Shown here: piece after piece, positions 23,095-34,722 of the stretch
How the letters are laid out: each line of letters opens with the position of its first letter
Numbering within the stretch: position 1 is the first letter of the stretch
Origin: Ilyonectria destructans
Taxonomy: Eukaryota > Ascomycota > Sordariomycetes > Hypocreales > Nectriaceae
Direction of reading: 5' to 3'
Length of the DNA: 64,000 nucleotides
Assembly (NCBI GenBank): GCA_020740775.1
Contig: JAHEWK010000001.1
Location: 7,068,001-7,132,000, forward strand
Program-made: the position numbers and the translations under genes
Notes under the pieces: generated by a model
Told to the model about the DNA's origin: nothing
Seen by the model: the letters and a program-made list of their open reading frames with translations, nothing else
The model's database searches: none

Positions 23095-24061
23095 GTCGAA
23101 ATTTGTAGGAGGTATTGGGGGGGTTCCTGTCGTAAGTTCTGCTGGATGTCCTGGTTGACCATGGAACAAGGCCAGAGTACGAGATGGCTTGACTTTGAAT
23201 CTGAGACTGTCAGGGCGGCGAGAAAGTTGATAACCCCTGTGCAGTAAGCGCTTGTTATGGAGCACCTATGTCACCTTGGAATTGTGTTGATTTCGATATA
23301 CAATGGTGACATTAGAACGGTTGATAGGAGTTGGATGCCGTGATGCTATTCCTCTGTCTATCCCGTTGTCTATCCCACCAGGCGTTGCAGCAGACGAGAC
23401 CCTCTCCTTATGTGACAAATCAATGGTTGAACGTAAAGGCTCCTTATTGGTCTCTTGAGGGCTTATTCCCTGTAGTATTTCCTAGCTGGGAGTAAAATGC
23501 GCAATGCTATCAGGCCGAGTCGGACTGAGTATGTAATCAGTCCGCGAGCGGTAAGATGAAACGCCGCGCCAAGGAAGCGACATTTCGTTCGTCATTCTAG
23601 TGGAGAAGCACACAAGATGCTACCATAGCATCCGTGTCAGAACAGCCTCAGCCTCGGATTGACAGATGCTGGCTGTGGTATGCTTGGCGATTGCATGCTC
23701 AGGCATGGACCGACCCATCATCCCCGGCTTTTTAGTCTCGCCATGAACAGACATAATGGCGTATGAAGCGCATTTGACGTACCAGCACAGTATTCCACGC
23801 GATATCCCTATCTCCTTATAGTGCGCTATGGGGAAGTGTGGCCACAATTGAGTGGGAGAGGACAGGGGACTTGGCAGTGGGAGACGATAGTGGGAGAGTA
23901 GTTGGCGATGGCGATTGTTTATTGACGGCAGAATTTCCAGACCCTAAATCAGTCTCCCTGTATATAAGACGAGCTATTGGTGTGCTAGTTAGTTTTGATC
24001 GACAACTTTCCGGTTATCAGCATCAAGTCAAGTTAACTCACCACTGACCACTCTGTTGAAG
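23095..24061. promoter_or_regulatory. Bidirectional promoter region between two MFS genes
   Basis: About 970 bp with no supported gene. A TATA-like TATATAAG at 23961-23968 lies about 95 bp upstream of the plus-strand start at 24062. No clear operator was identified. Confidence 0.5.
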
Positions 24062-26311
24062 ATGGGTTTAGCATCTGCCTTTAAGCGACTCGCTATTGCG
24101 AAGAAGCATGAACGATCTCCCGAAGAACGCGCTTTTGTTCGTCGACTGGATTTCTTTCTCCTGACGTTTGGATGTCTTTCCCAGGGTAGGTGGCCGAATG
24201 CACACATAAGCCATAGCACTGACGTTTTGGTACTGTATAGTTATCAAGTTCCTGGATCAGACCAATATCTCAACTGCCTACGTGAGTGGTATGAAGGAGG
24301 ACCTCGAATTGTACGGGAATGAGCTCAACTAGTACGTTTTCACAACCCCCACCCATGAGTTAATTACTCACTGATTTTCATAGCTTCACAACATACTTTA
24401 ACATTGGCTACTGCATCATGCTTATTCCATCTCAAATCATTCTGACCCACATTCGACCAAGCATCTGGCTGCCCTCGTTGGAGATCGCGTGGGGAATCAT
24501 CACAGGACTCATCGCGACAACTCACAGCGCCAAACAAATCTACGGTCTACGCTTTGCCCTTGGCTTCTTGGAGAGCAGTGCCTGGCCAGGAATGATGACC
24601 CTGTTGAGTGAGAATTTCCCTGGACTATAATTCTGTGTGCACGTGTAAAGTCTCGAGAAACTGACCATTCGATAGTGCATTGGTATACTCCTTCAGAGTT
24701 GGGAAAGCGGTATGTAAACCCGTGATCTCAAGCTAAAATGTACAGATTTTGGTAGGCTTGAGATGCAGACACTAACCGCTTTCGGGATTCTAGGATGGGT
24801 TTCTTCTCTTCCGCAGCTTCCGTCGGTGGAATGTTGTCCGGAGCCCTGCAGATCGCTATTCTGGACAATTTGCACGGCAAGAACGGCCTGGCTGGCTGGC
24901 GGTAAGTTGTCCATAAGACGGATATAATGTTGCCACAGCTAAAAGAAAGATAGATGGCTCTTTATCATCAATGCGGTTATGACTGTCTTCGTTGGGGCCT
25001 CTGGGTTTTTCTTAGTCCCCGACACACCCAACCAACCGAATCCTTGGGCAAAGTGGTTCAAAGAGGACTATGGCCGCATCGCCATGGAAAGACTTCGCCG
25101 CCACGGCAAGTCCAAGGCAAAGCGAATCACATGGGTAGCAACCAAGTAAGCATTGATTGCTGGATCTCAAAGAAGATCTACCAGAAACTGACTGCGTTTA
25201 GGCGTGCCTCCCGTCTGTGGCTTACCTACTTTATTCCCGTCTGGTGGGTAGCAAGCGGACTCAGTGTCGGAGGAACAGGGTTCTTCGGCGTCTTTCTCAA
25301 GTCTCTCAAGGACGGCAGCGGCAACCCGATCTGGACTGTCAAACAGGTCAACTCCCTTCCTATCGGTGGTAGTGCCATCCAAGTTGTCACCCGTAAGAAC
25401 ACCTGATTCGATTCCCTCGACTCCTGAAGACTACTAACGCAGAGTGTTAGTTTGGTTCTGGTGCAGTCTGTCTGACATGGTCCAATCTCGGTGGTCAATC
25501 ATCGCCATACAAAGTGAGTACCAACATGGAATTATCGTTACATGTCCACTTCGTGCCCTAACCAGAAATTTCACATTAGGCATTATTGGCATTGTTCCTG
25601 CAATCATCATGACAGTATGGACGAACAAATCCGACCAAGTTCCCCTAAGTGCCGCATACGCCAGTTTCTTTCTTGCGTACACTTGCCAAGCTGGCGGAAA
25701 CATTCTCATGGCATGGCTCGCGGATCTGTGAGTGAAATCCGGCAATCCTGACGTCTTCATAGCAAGTGTCTAACCAAAGATAAATAACAGGTTGCCTCAA
25801 GACCCCGAGGCCAGGACCTTGATTGTTGGCATTTCCGTCACTGCTATCTACGCCATCAGCTCTGGCATCCAAATTCTGATGTGGCCAGCATCCAAAGCAC
25901 CGTATTGTAAGGCTTACCCCTGAGAATAGCACATCCGTTAGACGCTAGAGACCACAAGACTAACCAGAAATAACCACTAGTCGCCAAGGGATGGCCGATT
26001 ACGATTGGCATGTGGACTGTTTTGGCGATTATGATTGTCACACTGCGCTATCTTGATGTGCGCTACCTGCTGTAAGTTCCCTATCCCACCATGGCCCTTC
26101 TTGCAATTGTCCCAGCAAGAAGAAAAAGTAGTTTCCTGAGCATCTGAGCTAACACGATAACAGCCCTGATCATGTGGCCTTTCGTGAAAGCCAAGGCCTC
26201 GATAATGTCTCGAGTGTCTCATCACCTGACAGCCAGACGTCAGACTCTCCCGAGCTCGTCACCAATGGGGAGAAGAACGAGGACCACATCCGAACCGCCA
26301 AGGTTGTTTAA
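24062..26311 (+). CDS. MFS transporter, allantoate permease/anion:cation symporter family (Dal5/Fen2/Tna1-like)
   Basis: Plasma-membrane uptake carrier for an organic anion, vitamin or small peptide. The ATG at 24062 starts [20 protein letters not shown]. Conserved strings of the family follow in order across about eight exons: [103 protein letters not shown], and [17 protein letters not shown]. The tail after the last helix is polar and acidic ([19 protein letters not shown]). Introns are short and canonical. Dal5-family carriers transport allantoate, ureidosuccinate, pantothenate, nicotinate or biotin; which one applies is not readable here. It reads away from the DHA2-type gene and converges on the GH3 gene. 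Confidence 0.87.
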
Positions 26312-26913
26312 TGATGTTTTTGGGTGGATGCAAGTATCTTGATACCATGTATCCCATTAACTGTCTCAAGAGATACTGAAGAGAGAGTTGAGATGGGTGT
26401 CGAGTAACTGCTACATTCGCGAGATCACAATCCATAGAAATCAGAGGCCTTGAACTGCGGTTAATCCAATATCCGTTTCTGCATACTTTTAATTAAATGA
26501 ACCGTCTTCTAAAGAGATCTGGGTCATTATTCAAGAACCGGTGAAAGAATCCAGACTTGCAAATTCGACCTGTTCTTATTGCCAACCATTTAGACTCGTG
26601 TTTTGACGATGACTGTCTTGTTCTCCGTCCAATCCCTTCTCTTCAGCTGCCGTATAGCAGTTCATAGCTTAATCTCCCGGACAGATAATGTCTAACAGAA
26701 GTCCTAGATTTCAACCTTGCTATTTGCGTTGCTGATTTGTTTCTTTTTCTTTTTTTTCTCGGCTCATAATTACATCGAAAATGTATTGGAAAAAGGTCAA
26801 TTTTGTCAGATGATATTTCATTGAAGCACGTTGATACCATGGTCTGTCTATCTACCAGATGATAAGTCTCATGTTACCCTGCCTCCGATCTCTGCATTTC
26901 TTGCTTCTCCCTG
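26312..26913. other. Intergenic 3' flanks of convergent genes
   Basis: About 600 bp between the stops of the MFS and GH3 genes, AT-rich. No gene or repeat seen. Confidence 0.5.
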
Positions 26914-29376
26914 CTAAATCTGCTTGGAGATGACATCTGGGGAGCCTATTTTGATACTACCCTGAAGGGAGAGATTTCTACTGCTGGAGCCGACCCAGAT
27001 CAGATATGTTCCCCTTCTCAAGTGCCATTGCTGGGCCACCACGTCCCAGACACTAAGATCCCTCCTGGTAAGCTCGAAAGTAGCCTTCACTGTCTGTCCA
27101 GGAACCAATGGTCCGACTCGTGAGAACCCTCGCAGCTGACGAATGGGAGTATCATCTCTTGGGATGGATACATATAGCTGAGCGACCTCAGTTCCATCCA
27201 CATCACCAGTGTTCTTTACCCAGATGCGGGCCACGGCAAGAACATCCCACAGCTCTGGGTGACCACCCTGGATAACGGCGATATCGTTGCTGGGGTATTC
27301 AGCGGTATTGGCCGTAGGCAGAACGGCAGCTGAGAGACCGGTGAGGTTGAAGGTGGTGTACGAGAGGCCAAAGCCAAATTCGAATCGAGGGCTGATTCCA
27401 CGAGCATCAAAGTGGCGGTAATCGATGTAAAGACCCTCGGTGAAGTTTGTTTCCGGGAAATAGTCGGCTGATGCAGTCGAGTTGAGCAGGTCACCATAAT
27501 CTGACTCTTGTCGAGCCACGGTGTATGGCAGTCTCCCTGATGGGTTGACGTCGCCGTAAAGGATATCAACAAGACTGTTGCCGCTCTCTTGACCAGGAAG
27601 CCCAGCAAACAGGACAGCAGTGACGTTAGGGTGCTCAATCCAAGCTTCGACAGTACGGATTCCTGATTACATGTTAGTTCTGGTCATGTTACAGAGCTTG
27701 TACTCAGTGAGACAGAGCTACAGGGTGATGTTGCTTACCGGCAGAGTGGAGGACAACAATGGTGTTCGAGCAGTTGGCGGCAACGTTCTGGACAAGCCTG
27801 TCGCTACGGTCATCCGTCAAACTTAGTCGGTCGAAGCTTTCCGATGCATATGCGTTGATGAAAACGAGGCAGGCTTCAGCATTTGCAAAAGGCGGATAAG
27901 GGTTCTCCGACTCGAAGTCCCAGCGCAAGACACCCCGGTTCTTAACAATCCGGTCCTGGATGGCCTGGAAGGGGGTTACTATGTATGGAGGCGTATTGCC
28001 CCCAGATCCTCCTCCAGTGACTAGAGTTCCGTCGAATATCTGCCACCCAAAGTTGCTTTCGTAGCCACCGCCATATCGGCCAGGATTCTTCCAGGGAGCT
28101 GCCTTAAGCGTTGCATCGTACCCGTAGATGGCGAGGAGCTTAGGGTTCTTCAGAGGCAGAGCGTTGTTGATATTCTTGACTAGAATAGTTCCAGCAGCTC
28201 CGATGGTTCGAATGAGCGATGCGTGGTCGGCCTGGACATTGATTGGATAGGCTTCCTCGAAGTTGTCATGGTAAGCCGGGGCAGGATAGTTGTGTGTCTG
28301 TTGAAGATAGTGTAGACTTGCGATAAGACGGGTTGCCATATCTGACAGACGGTCCTCGCTAACTGAGCCGTTGTGCACCGCCTCGACGAGCTTATCTCCC
28401 CAGAAGCCAGTATTGGGCATGACAATATCCAAGCCGGCATTAGCGGCAGCGACACCTGATTTTTGGGCGCCCCAGTCGCTGACCACAAAGCCTTCGAAGC
28501 CCAGCTCGGTCTTAAGCACTTGGTTTAGAAGTTTGGAGTTCTGGCAACCGTATGAGTGGTTCGCCCGCTGGTAAGAGCACATGATGGAAGCCGCGCCCTC
28601 CCTCAGAGAGTCCATGAAAGGGAAAACATAGAGTTCGTGGAGGGTTCGGTCGTCGACGTTGGAGCTGATGGACTCGCCCAAGTCTGAGCTGTACCGGCGG
28701 TACTCTTGCTCGTTCAGCAGCCAATGCTTGGGCGTGGAGATAACTCCAGCATCCTGGATGCCGCGCGTGATGGCACCCATACCGACGCCGGCAAGATACG
28801 GATCGTTTGAGAGACCTTCCCAGTTCCGACCGCCGCGGGCAAGGCGACCTAAAGGCCCGGCAACAGGACCCATAGCAACATTGATGCCCTTGCCGTAGTT
28901 TTCGTCGCCATACGCTTTGCCGTACTTATACATCAGAGACCTGTCGAAGGTGGCGGCCACGTGGATGCCAGCCGGGAATGACGACACGAACTCTTCGCCG
29001 CGGACGCCATCGGGTCCGTCGGAGAAGCAAATAGCAGGTATCCCGAGGCGTGGGACTTCGCCCGAGTTGCCAAAGCAAGGCCCGTCGAGCCAACCATGAG
29101 TAATGTTGGCTTTCTCTTCTACGGTCAGCTGTGAGACAAGTGACCTGGCATGGTGATAGGCGGCAGCCCAGCGCGGACTGGAAGAGCCATTGCTAATTGC
29201 TTGATGTACGTTAGTCGGATTCTGGCCTTTTGAGCGAGATGGATCATACGTGAAGGATAGAACGGGGGGCTTTGGCCGTAGAACGGAACCTCGGACTGCT
29301 CATTGCCTGTTGGTTGGGCGACGGTGAGCAAGGCCCCGTGCAGGGCGAAAGAGATAAATTTGCTGGCCGTCTTCAT
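26914..29376 (-). CDS. Secreted GH3 beta-glucosidase
   Basis: Hydrolyses terminal beta-linked glucose from cello-oligosaccharides or wall glucans. The ATG at 29376 starts a signal peptide (hydrophobic SFALHGALLTVAQ). An intron near 29240-29190 joins FYPSP to ISNGSSSPRWAAAYHH, then comes the TIM-barrel domain with GPVAGPLGRLARGGRNWEG, STPKHWLLNEQE and GFVVSDWGAQKSG, whose Asp is the expected nucleophile. The second domain has AGTILVKNINNALPLKN and FAGLPGQESGNSLVDILYG, and the C-terminal fibronectin III-like domain has FEFGFGLSYTTF. A further intron at about 27750-27665 keeps the frame. Total length, near 790 residues, is normal. Several N-x-S/T sites fit secretion. It could degrade plant polymers, or trim glucan made by the OpgH-type enzyme nearby; the latter is speculation. 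Confidence 0.92.
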
Positions 29377-29467
29377 GGTGGCGTTACTAAGCGTCTGTGG
29401 CCTAGTTGCTCACGAGTAGCGATAGGACTATCGAGCAAGACAAAGACATTCAATTGGCAAGGCGATC

Positions 29468-29474
29468 ATTTATA
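29468..29474 (-). promoter_or_regulatory. Putative TATA box of the GH3 gene
   Basis: TATAAAT on the minus strand, about 93 bp upstream of the ATG at 29376. The remaining interval up to 29966 is a divergent promoter region of about 590 bp with no gene seen. Confidence 0.5.
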
Positions 29475-29966
29475 CAGGGTGTGCCTGTTAACTGAGGTTA
29501 GAACTACCATATCCAGATGGTAGCGAATGCCTAAGGAACGACTTGCTACGATGGTGCCATTGATCATCCTGATCTGGTCTGTATTAGGTCTAGAACCCCT
29601 CAAATACGCGGATCCTACATCCTACTTCGGAGGACGAATCGGGTTGATTTATAAGGGATTGGCCGCCGGTGATATGTCCAAGCGATGGCAACAGAGAGGG
29701 AACATGACCGGAAACGGTTAAGCGGGTGGGAGGCCGACGTCCTCATTATCTATGGAGTATTTTGCGTGAAATTCGAGATTGACGCAATCCATCCCCGGTA
29801 GCAGCTCACCCGAGAAATATGCGGCGATCCCACATAGCCTTATCACAAGGCGACCAGTAGTTTTTTCCTTATTAGCTGACCACGCCACAAGCAGACTATA
29901 CTATAGACGGTTCATCGAAAACATCCAGCCTTACCGACTTTTTCTTTCATAATTACAACATCAACA

Positions 29967-31663
29967 ATGACGCTGAAGGACACTGAAATTGCTGAACACA
30001 ACAGTGCCGAGTCATGTTGGATTATTATTCATGTGCGCAAGCCCTAAACCTCATGTGGGAATGTAACTAACTGGCCGCGTTGTAACAGGGCAAGGCATAT
30101 GACTTGACCAACTTCATCCCAGGTATGCTGCTGAATGAGAACCCGCAAGATGAGAGACTGAGTATTGTCTTTGCGCGATAGACCATCCTGGAGGCCGAGA
30201 GGCTATTCTTCGACATGCAGTACGCACCCACCGCATGAAATTGCACTTCCTCGCATCTGGGCACCACACTCACCTCCAAACTAGGGCAAAGACGCAACAG
30301 CTGTGTACGAACCCATCCATCCACCTGATACCCTGGACAAGTATCTCGACCAGTCTAAGCACCTCGGGCCCGTTGTTTCGAGTGCCCCCGTGCAAGAGGA
30401 TGATGAGGACCTAGAGGAGACTGAGCGTCAAGACCGCATTGCCCGCAAGCCGCTGTTATCGCAGTGTTATAACCTCTTTGACTTTGAGGTAGTCGCCAAG
30501 CGTGTAATGAAAAAGACGTCCTGGGCGTACTACGCGAGTGCAGCGGACAATGAGATTGTACGGAGACTCATGCTTTCTTGATAGTGCAATATGGCTAACT
30601 TACTGTTCAGACTGCTCAAGAGAACCAGCGAGTCTATCGTCGAATCTGGTTCCGTCCTCAGGTGCTCGTCAACGTCGAGCACATTGATATTTCTACCACC
30701 ATGCTTGGTACCAAGACCTCGATGCCCATCTATGTGAGCGCCAGCGCATTTAATAAGCTTGGCGATCCCGAGGGAGAAGTTGTCTTTACTCGCGCCTCGC
30801 ACAAGCATAACATTATCCAAATGATCCCCACTCTCTCATCATGTTCCTTCGATGAGATCATCGACGCCCGGGGAGAGGGACAGGTCCAATGGTTGCAGCT
30901 CTACGTCAGCAAGGATAGGGCAGCCACCAAGACGATTGTCCAAGCTGCCGATAGGCGTGGCTGCAAGGGACTCTGTATCACCGTCGATAACCCCCAGGTT
31001 GGTCGTCGTGAGAGACATCTTCGGAGCCAGTACACCGAGCCCGCCGACGGCGAAGATACAGACATCCAGGGTTCAGCTCGCGCAACCTCGAACCTCCTTG
31101 ACTCAACACTGTGCTGGGCTGATATCCCCTGGTTCCAGAGCATCACCAGCATGCCCATTGTCATCAAGGGAGTGCAACGGGTTGAGGATGTGCTGAAGGC
31201 GGTCGAGTATGGCTGTCAGGGCGTTATTCTTTCCAACCACGGTGGTCGTCAGCTAGAATTTGCCCGATCATCTATTGAGGTTCTCGCGGAAACCATGCCA
31301 GTCCTCAGAGAGCGCGGACTTCAAGACAAGATTGAGGTGTATGTTGATGGTGGTATTCGCCGCGGTACCGATATCCTGAAAGCACTGTGTCTAGGCGCCC
31401 GTGGTGTTGGCATCGGACGCGCATTCCTCTACGCTCTGGGATCGTATGGCCAGCCAGGTGTCGAGCGAGCTATGCAGTTGCTGAGGGAAGAGCTGGAAAT
31501 GGACATGCGACTTATTGGTTGCAATCGCCTCCATGAGCTTAATCCTAGTTTTCTTACTATCCGCGGCATCTCGGACCATTCTGCACCATATGAGGACGGC
31601 TTGTCTTTGGCTGTATATGATTCACTAATACCAGTGCCTCAAAGGCATAAAGGAAAATTGTGA
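29967..31663 (+). CDS. Flavocytochrome b2-type L-2-hydroxyacid (L-lactate) dehydrogenase
   Basis: Oxidises an L-2-hydroxy acid such as L-lactate, passing electrons from FMN through heme b to an acceptor, cytochrome c in yeast. The start at 29967 leads straight into a cytochrome b5 domain (AEHNSAESCW, GKAYDLTNFIP, then DHPGG with the first heme His, and the second His in YEPIHPPDTL). The FMN barrel follows with YYASAADNE, WLQLYV, ITVDNPQVGRRE, IVIKGVQ and SNHGGRQ (catalytic His and Arg), then YVDGGIRRGTDILKALCLGA. All key residues of the yeast enzyme appear present. Introns lie at about 30034-30089, 30132-30189, 30219-30286 and 30559-30610. Unlike yeast Cyb2 there is no mitochondrial presequence before the heme domain, so a cytosolic place is likely. 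Other 2-hydroxyacid substrates, such as mandelate, cannot be excluded. Confidence 0.88.
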
Positions 31664-31747
31664 GGAGGTGGTGCTTTCTGGGGGATTAGCAAGATATATA
31701 TTTGTTGCAGTAGACTTACAATAGAGGCTCTGCTTTAGTAGGTATAT

Positions 31748-31967
31748 TGTTGGATACGCAATTTGCTATATGCAATAGCATAAGTTATTAATCACATGAT
31801 GTAAATTGAGATAGTTGTCTCTCTCTATTGATTGAGGGTTATAGGCGCCCTATTTTATACTCGAAGGGATCTAGATCAGGATGTCAGAGGCGGTCCGGAT
31901 TAGACGGTCTGGATCAGACGGTCCGGATTAGGCATGTTATGCCGCCACATGAGGTCTCAATCCAACA
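31748..31967 (-). mobile_element. Ty1/copia-type long terminal repeat (solo or 3' LTR)
   Basis: A 220 bp unit starts TGTTGGA and ends TCCAACA, a perfect 7 bp terminal inverted repeat with the TG...CA ends of LTRs. Read on the minus strand it is preceded directly by a purine tract (AGCTGGGGGGGTA at 31980-31968), the expected polypurine tract next to a 3' LTR. Internally it carries near-repeats of GGTCCGGATTAGAC. Its composition is normal, so it escaped heavy RIP. Confidence 0.8.
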
Positions 31968-32240
31968 TACCCCCCCAGCTAAAGCCGGCAAGAATACAGC
32001 TGCCTTTAAGTCCCTAGATCTTCTTCCTTTAGTTCCTTAGGCTCCCTTTAGTCTAGATACCCTGAGATATTTACTATATCTAGCTGATCTATATAAAGAA
32101 TCAATTTATTAATATTAGTATATAATATTAGGGCTGGTATTAAGGTATATACTGTCGTCTATCTATCTACTAGCTAAAAATTATATTAAACCACATAAAA
32201 TAAAATCTAATGCTTGAATTTATTAATGTTCGTTAGATCA
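31968..32240 (-). mobile_element. Remnant of copia internal region
   Basis: This follows the LTR inward. The first 70 bp carry the polypurine tract and a Lys-rich frame; the rest is AT-rich with many stops, as after RIP. It ends exactly at the stop codon of the OpgH-like gene, so the element is truncated there. No intact reverse transcriptase or integrase remains. Confidence 0.5.
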
Positions 32241-34067
32241 TTATAAAGCTTTTTCCATTGCCTTTGCCTTTGCCTTGGATACAGCAACAATTTCCGGTGC
32301 TACTAGTTGAGATAGCACTGGCGACACTGGATTCTCGTCAGGGGTTGTAAATAGGCGCAGGCGGGTGACAATATAGCTGAGACGTGGCGACGCAGTGAGT
32401 ACAGTAACGGGAACAAGTAGAAAGAGGCTGATGGCCAAGGCCAGAAGCCTATGCGATGTATCTTGGGTAATCATTAGCCAAATAATTCCGAGGCCGATCA
32501 GGTTTTCCACCCAGAAGACTCGAAATGTATGGCGCCAGCTGAGGCCGAGTCGATCGCGATTCTGGGCGTCCCATTTGATAGATTTGCCCCGAAGCAAGCC
32601 GCAGAAAAACAGTGTCATACTGACAGTAGCCGCCATGGAGACGATTGACATGATGACATATTCTAGCACGAGGGAGATGACAAAGCGGAAGATGCCGCCA
32701 TAGCGCTTGATTTCGGAGGGATTCGCCGCAACAGCGAGGAAAGCGGCAATTCTGGGGAAGATTCTGAAAATGAACCATTGCGAGAAAACGCTGACGCCGA
32801 CTCTGGTGGCGTCAGGGTTTTCTACTCGCGATTTGATAGTAAAAGCCGAAGTCATCACAAACCAAGCCATCGGGCTCAGAGATTTGCAAAGGATCCGACA
32901 CACCTGGAAGCGATTAATCAGATTGAGGCCTGGCTCCTTCAGCAGGAAAAAGTATTGCATGTCTCCCTGGAACCATCGGTTCTGCCTGTTCATGGCTTCG
33001 ATCAAAGTCGGCGGAAACGTTTCGTAACTCTCGGTTATGATCGGCAGTAGCCTGCACTCGTAGCCAGCGCGGCGAATGAACATGGTTTCTACGATATCGT
33101 GGCTCATAATGTGACCCCCAAGGGGTGGTTTTCCTGAGAGAATCGGCAGCTTACAATGCTCCCGGAAAACCCTGGTGCGGATGATTGCATTGTGACCCCA
33201 GAAAAGCGCACAGTCGTTAGCCCACCAGCTGAGGCCGAGGTAGTTGACAGGTAGGTAATAGCGGCTGCCGAATTGCGTCAGACGTGCAAAAGCACTCACT
33301 GCTGGCATGCCAATAAACGCAGGTTGGAGCAGGCCGATTTGAGGGTACCTCTCCATGCTAGATACTATACGGACCAGCATGTCTCCAGACATAACGCTAT
33401 CGGAGTCGAGTGGAACAAAGAACTCGTCGCCTTTGCTGTGATTTTCGGCATAGTCGTACATGTTTCCGCCCTTATAACCAATGTTCTTGCTGCGGCGGCG
33501 GTAAAAGGGGGATTGATAAGTGCCTATGCCGAGATTGTCTTTGATGCGCGCGAAGCCTTCGTCTTCCATGCACATCACCTCCGGAAGGGTCGTATCGCTA
33601 AGCAAGACGAACCTGAAGTGTTGAAGGCGGCCTATCTGAGACAAGCTCTTCTGCATGGCGAGGAGGCGGTCGAATATTGAGCTTGGGTCTTCATTGCGCA
33701 TGAAGATAGCGAGGGCTGTTCTGGACCTGAGTTCTGGGAGGGGTCCTTTGGCGTCGAAGTAAGGATAGACGGATTTTTCAGCATTGCCAAAAGCCATGAC
33801 TAACAGGCCGATGACGGCACTCCAAGAAGCGACAATGGGCTGGAAAGTGCAAATGAAGGTGCAGAATAGGATGGTGCCCTCAAGGAAGGTGATACCACCC
33901 GGTTCGAACTTGGTGTAGTTGCTCCATAGAACCAGGAATGAAGTACCAAAGAAAAGGGCCATGATCAGCCAATGGCGCTGATATCCGGACATGCCGGTAA
34001 CCTTAACAGGTGGGAAGATGATGCTTCTCAGGCGGACCGGCTGCTGTGTATCGGGCGTTGTGTTCAT
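32241..34067 (-). CDS. opgH-like: OpgH/MdoH-type glucan glucosyltransferase (bacterial-type, GT2), intronless
   Basis: In bacteria OpgH is an inner-membrane enzyme that polymerises glucose from UDP-glucose into osmoregulated periplasmic glucans. This 608-residue protein has the complete OpgH layout: two N-terminal helices (WLIMALFFGTSFLVLW and FLEGTILFCTFICTF), a cytosolic GT2 domain with FVLLSDTT (D158), KNIGYKGGN, LDSDSVMSGD (D221, D223), FWGHNAIIRTRVFREHC, GGHIMSHDIVE (D324) and RQNRWFQGD (361-369, the QxxRW-type site), and a C-terminal block of about five helices. FWGHNAIIRTR and SHDxVE are diagnostic of OpgH against other GT2 enzymes. It is somewhat shorter than proteobacterial OpgH. There is no intron and no sign of the partner OpgG. 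A TATA box lies 85 bp upstream, so it looks expressed from a fungal promoter. Horizontal transfer is inferred; the product in a fungus is unknown. Confidence 0.9.
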   Translation of the reverse strand: MNTTPDTQQPVRLRSIIFPPVKVTGMSGYQRHWLIMALFFGTSFLVLWSNYTKFEPGGITFLEGTILFCTFICTFQPIVASWSAVIGLLVMAFGNAEKSVYPYFDAKGPLPELRSRTALAIFMRNEDPSSIFDRLLAMQKSLSQIGRLQHFRFVLLSDTTLPEVMCMEDEGFARIKDNLGIGTYQSPFYRRRSKNIGYKGGNMYDYAENHSKGDEFFVPLDSDSVMSGDMLVRIVSSMERYPQIGLLQPAFIGMPAVSAFARLTQFGSRYYLPVNYLGLSWWANDCALFWGHNAIIRTRVFREHCKLPILSGKPPLGGHIMSHDIVETMFIRRAGYECRLLPIITESYETFPPTLIEAMNRQNRWFQGDMQYFFLLKEPGLNLINRFQVCRILCKSLSPMAWFVMTSAFTIKSRVENPDATRVGVSVFSQWFIFRIFPRIAAFLAVAANPSEIKRYGGIFRFVISLVLEYVIMSIVSMAATVSMTLFFCGLLRGKSIKWDAQNRDRLGLSWRHTFRVFWVENLIGLGIIWLMITQDTSHRLLALAISLFLLVPVTVLTASPRLSYIVTRLRLFTTPDENPVSPVLSQLVAPEIVAVSKAKAKAMEKAL

Positions 34068-34151
34068 GTGGATAAGAAATATCCTTCAGTTCAAGTGAGA
34101 TGGAAGGAAAGTGCTGTCCTGTTGAATGTTACAGCATCAAGAACTGACTCA

Positions 34152-34157
34152 CTTATA
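34152..34157 (-). promoter_or_regulatory. Putative TATA box of the OpgH-like gene
   Basis: TATAAG on the minus strand inside GATATAAGTGA, about 85 bp upstream of the ATG at 34067. It matches the spacing of other genes in this window. Confidence 0.45.
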
Positions 34158-34722
34158 TCAGGGCGCCTGGTGGCATGCTCAAAACAATAGTCCAGCTATC
34201 TGAAAAGGGGCAGGACTCCTGACGATCGAAATGTTACGCTTTCTCGGTCTACTCTAATTACCGACGTAGCAGTACTTTCGTACGGGAATGAATGAAGTCT
34301 AAAGTTGTGATTAATTAAATTAACTTTTCCGTCTCGCCTGTGGGTTTATCTGAATTTCCAGTCAAATTTCTTTTAGACTTTTCAGGCTGTAGGTTTCTTG
34401 GGAAATTCTTGATAAACTCGATGCGGTAAGCGCTGTAAGGTAGGCTGAGTCATAAAGACCTGAGCTTTCCTTGCTAAGGACTGCATTCATTTCTGCTAAG
34501 CCAGGCTCATAATGCAATTGCAATTTCCGACCGAAGGTTTAATTGGGAATCTCTAGGATCATGGATGATGTCACTAAGCTATCCTGCACTCTTATTCTTA
34601 TCCTCGATTGTGTTAAGGCTCCAGAAGGTATTCCGCCCCATATCACCCCTGTCACTGTTGGTGGACCCGAGGTCGGACCCTTGTTCCGACTTGTCCCGCT
34701 TTACGCCTGAATTGCTAGGCAT

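Noticed and set aside
33273..33680. Plus-strand frame of 135 codons
   Set aside because: Antisense shadow inside the well-supported OpgH-like gene.
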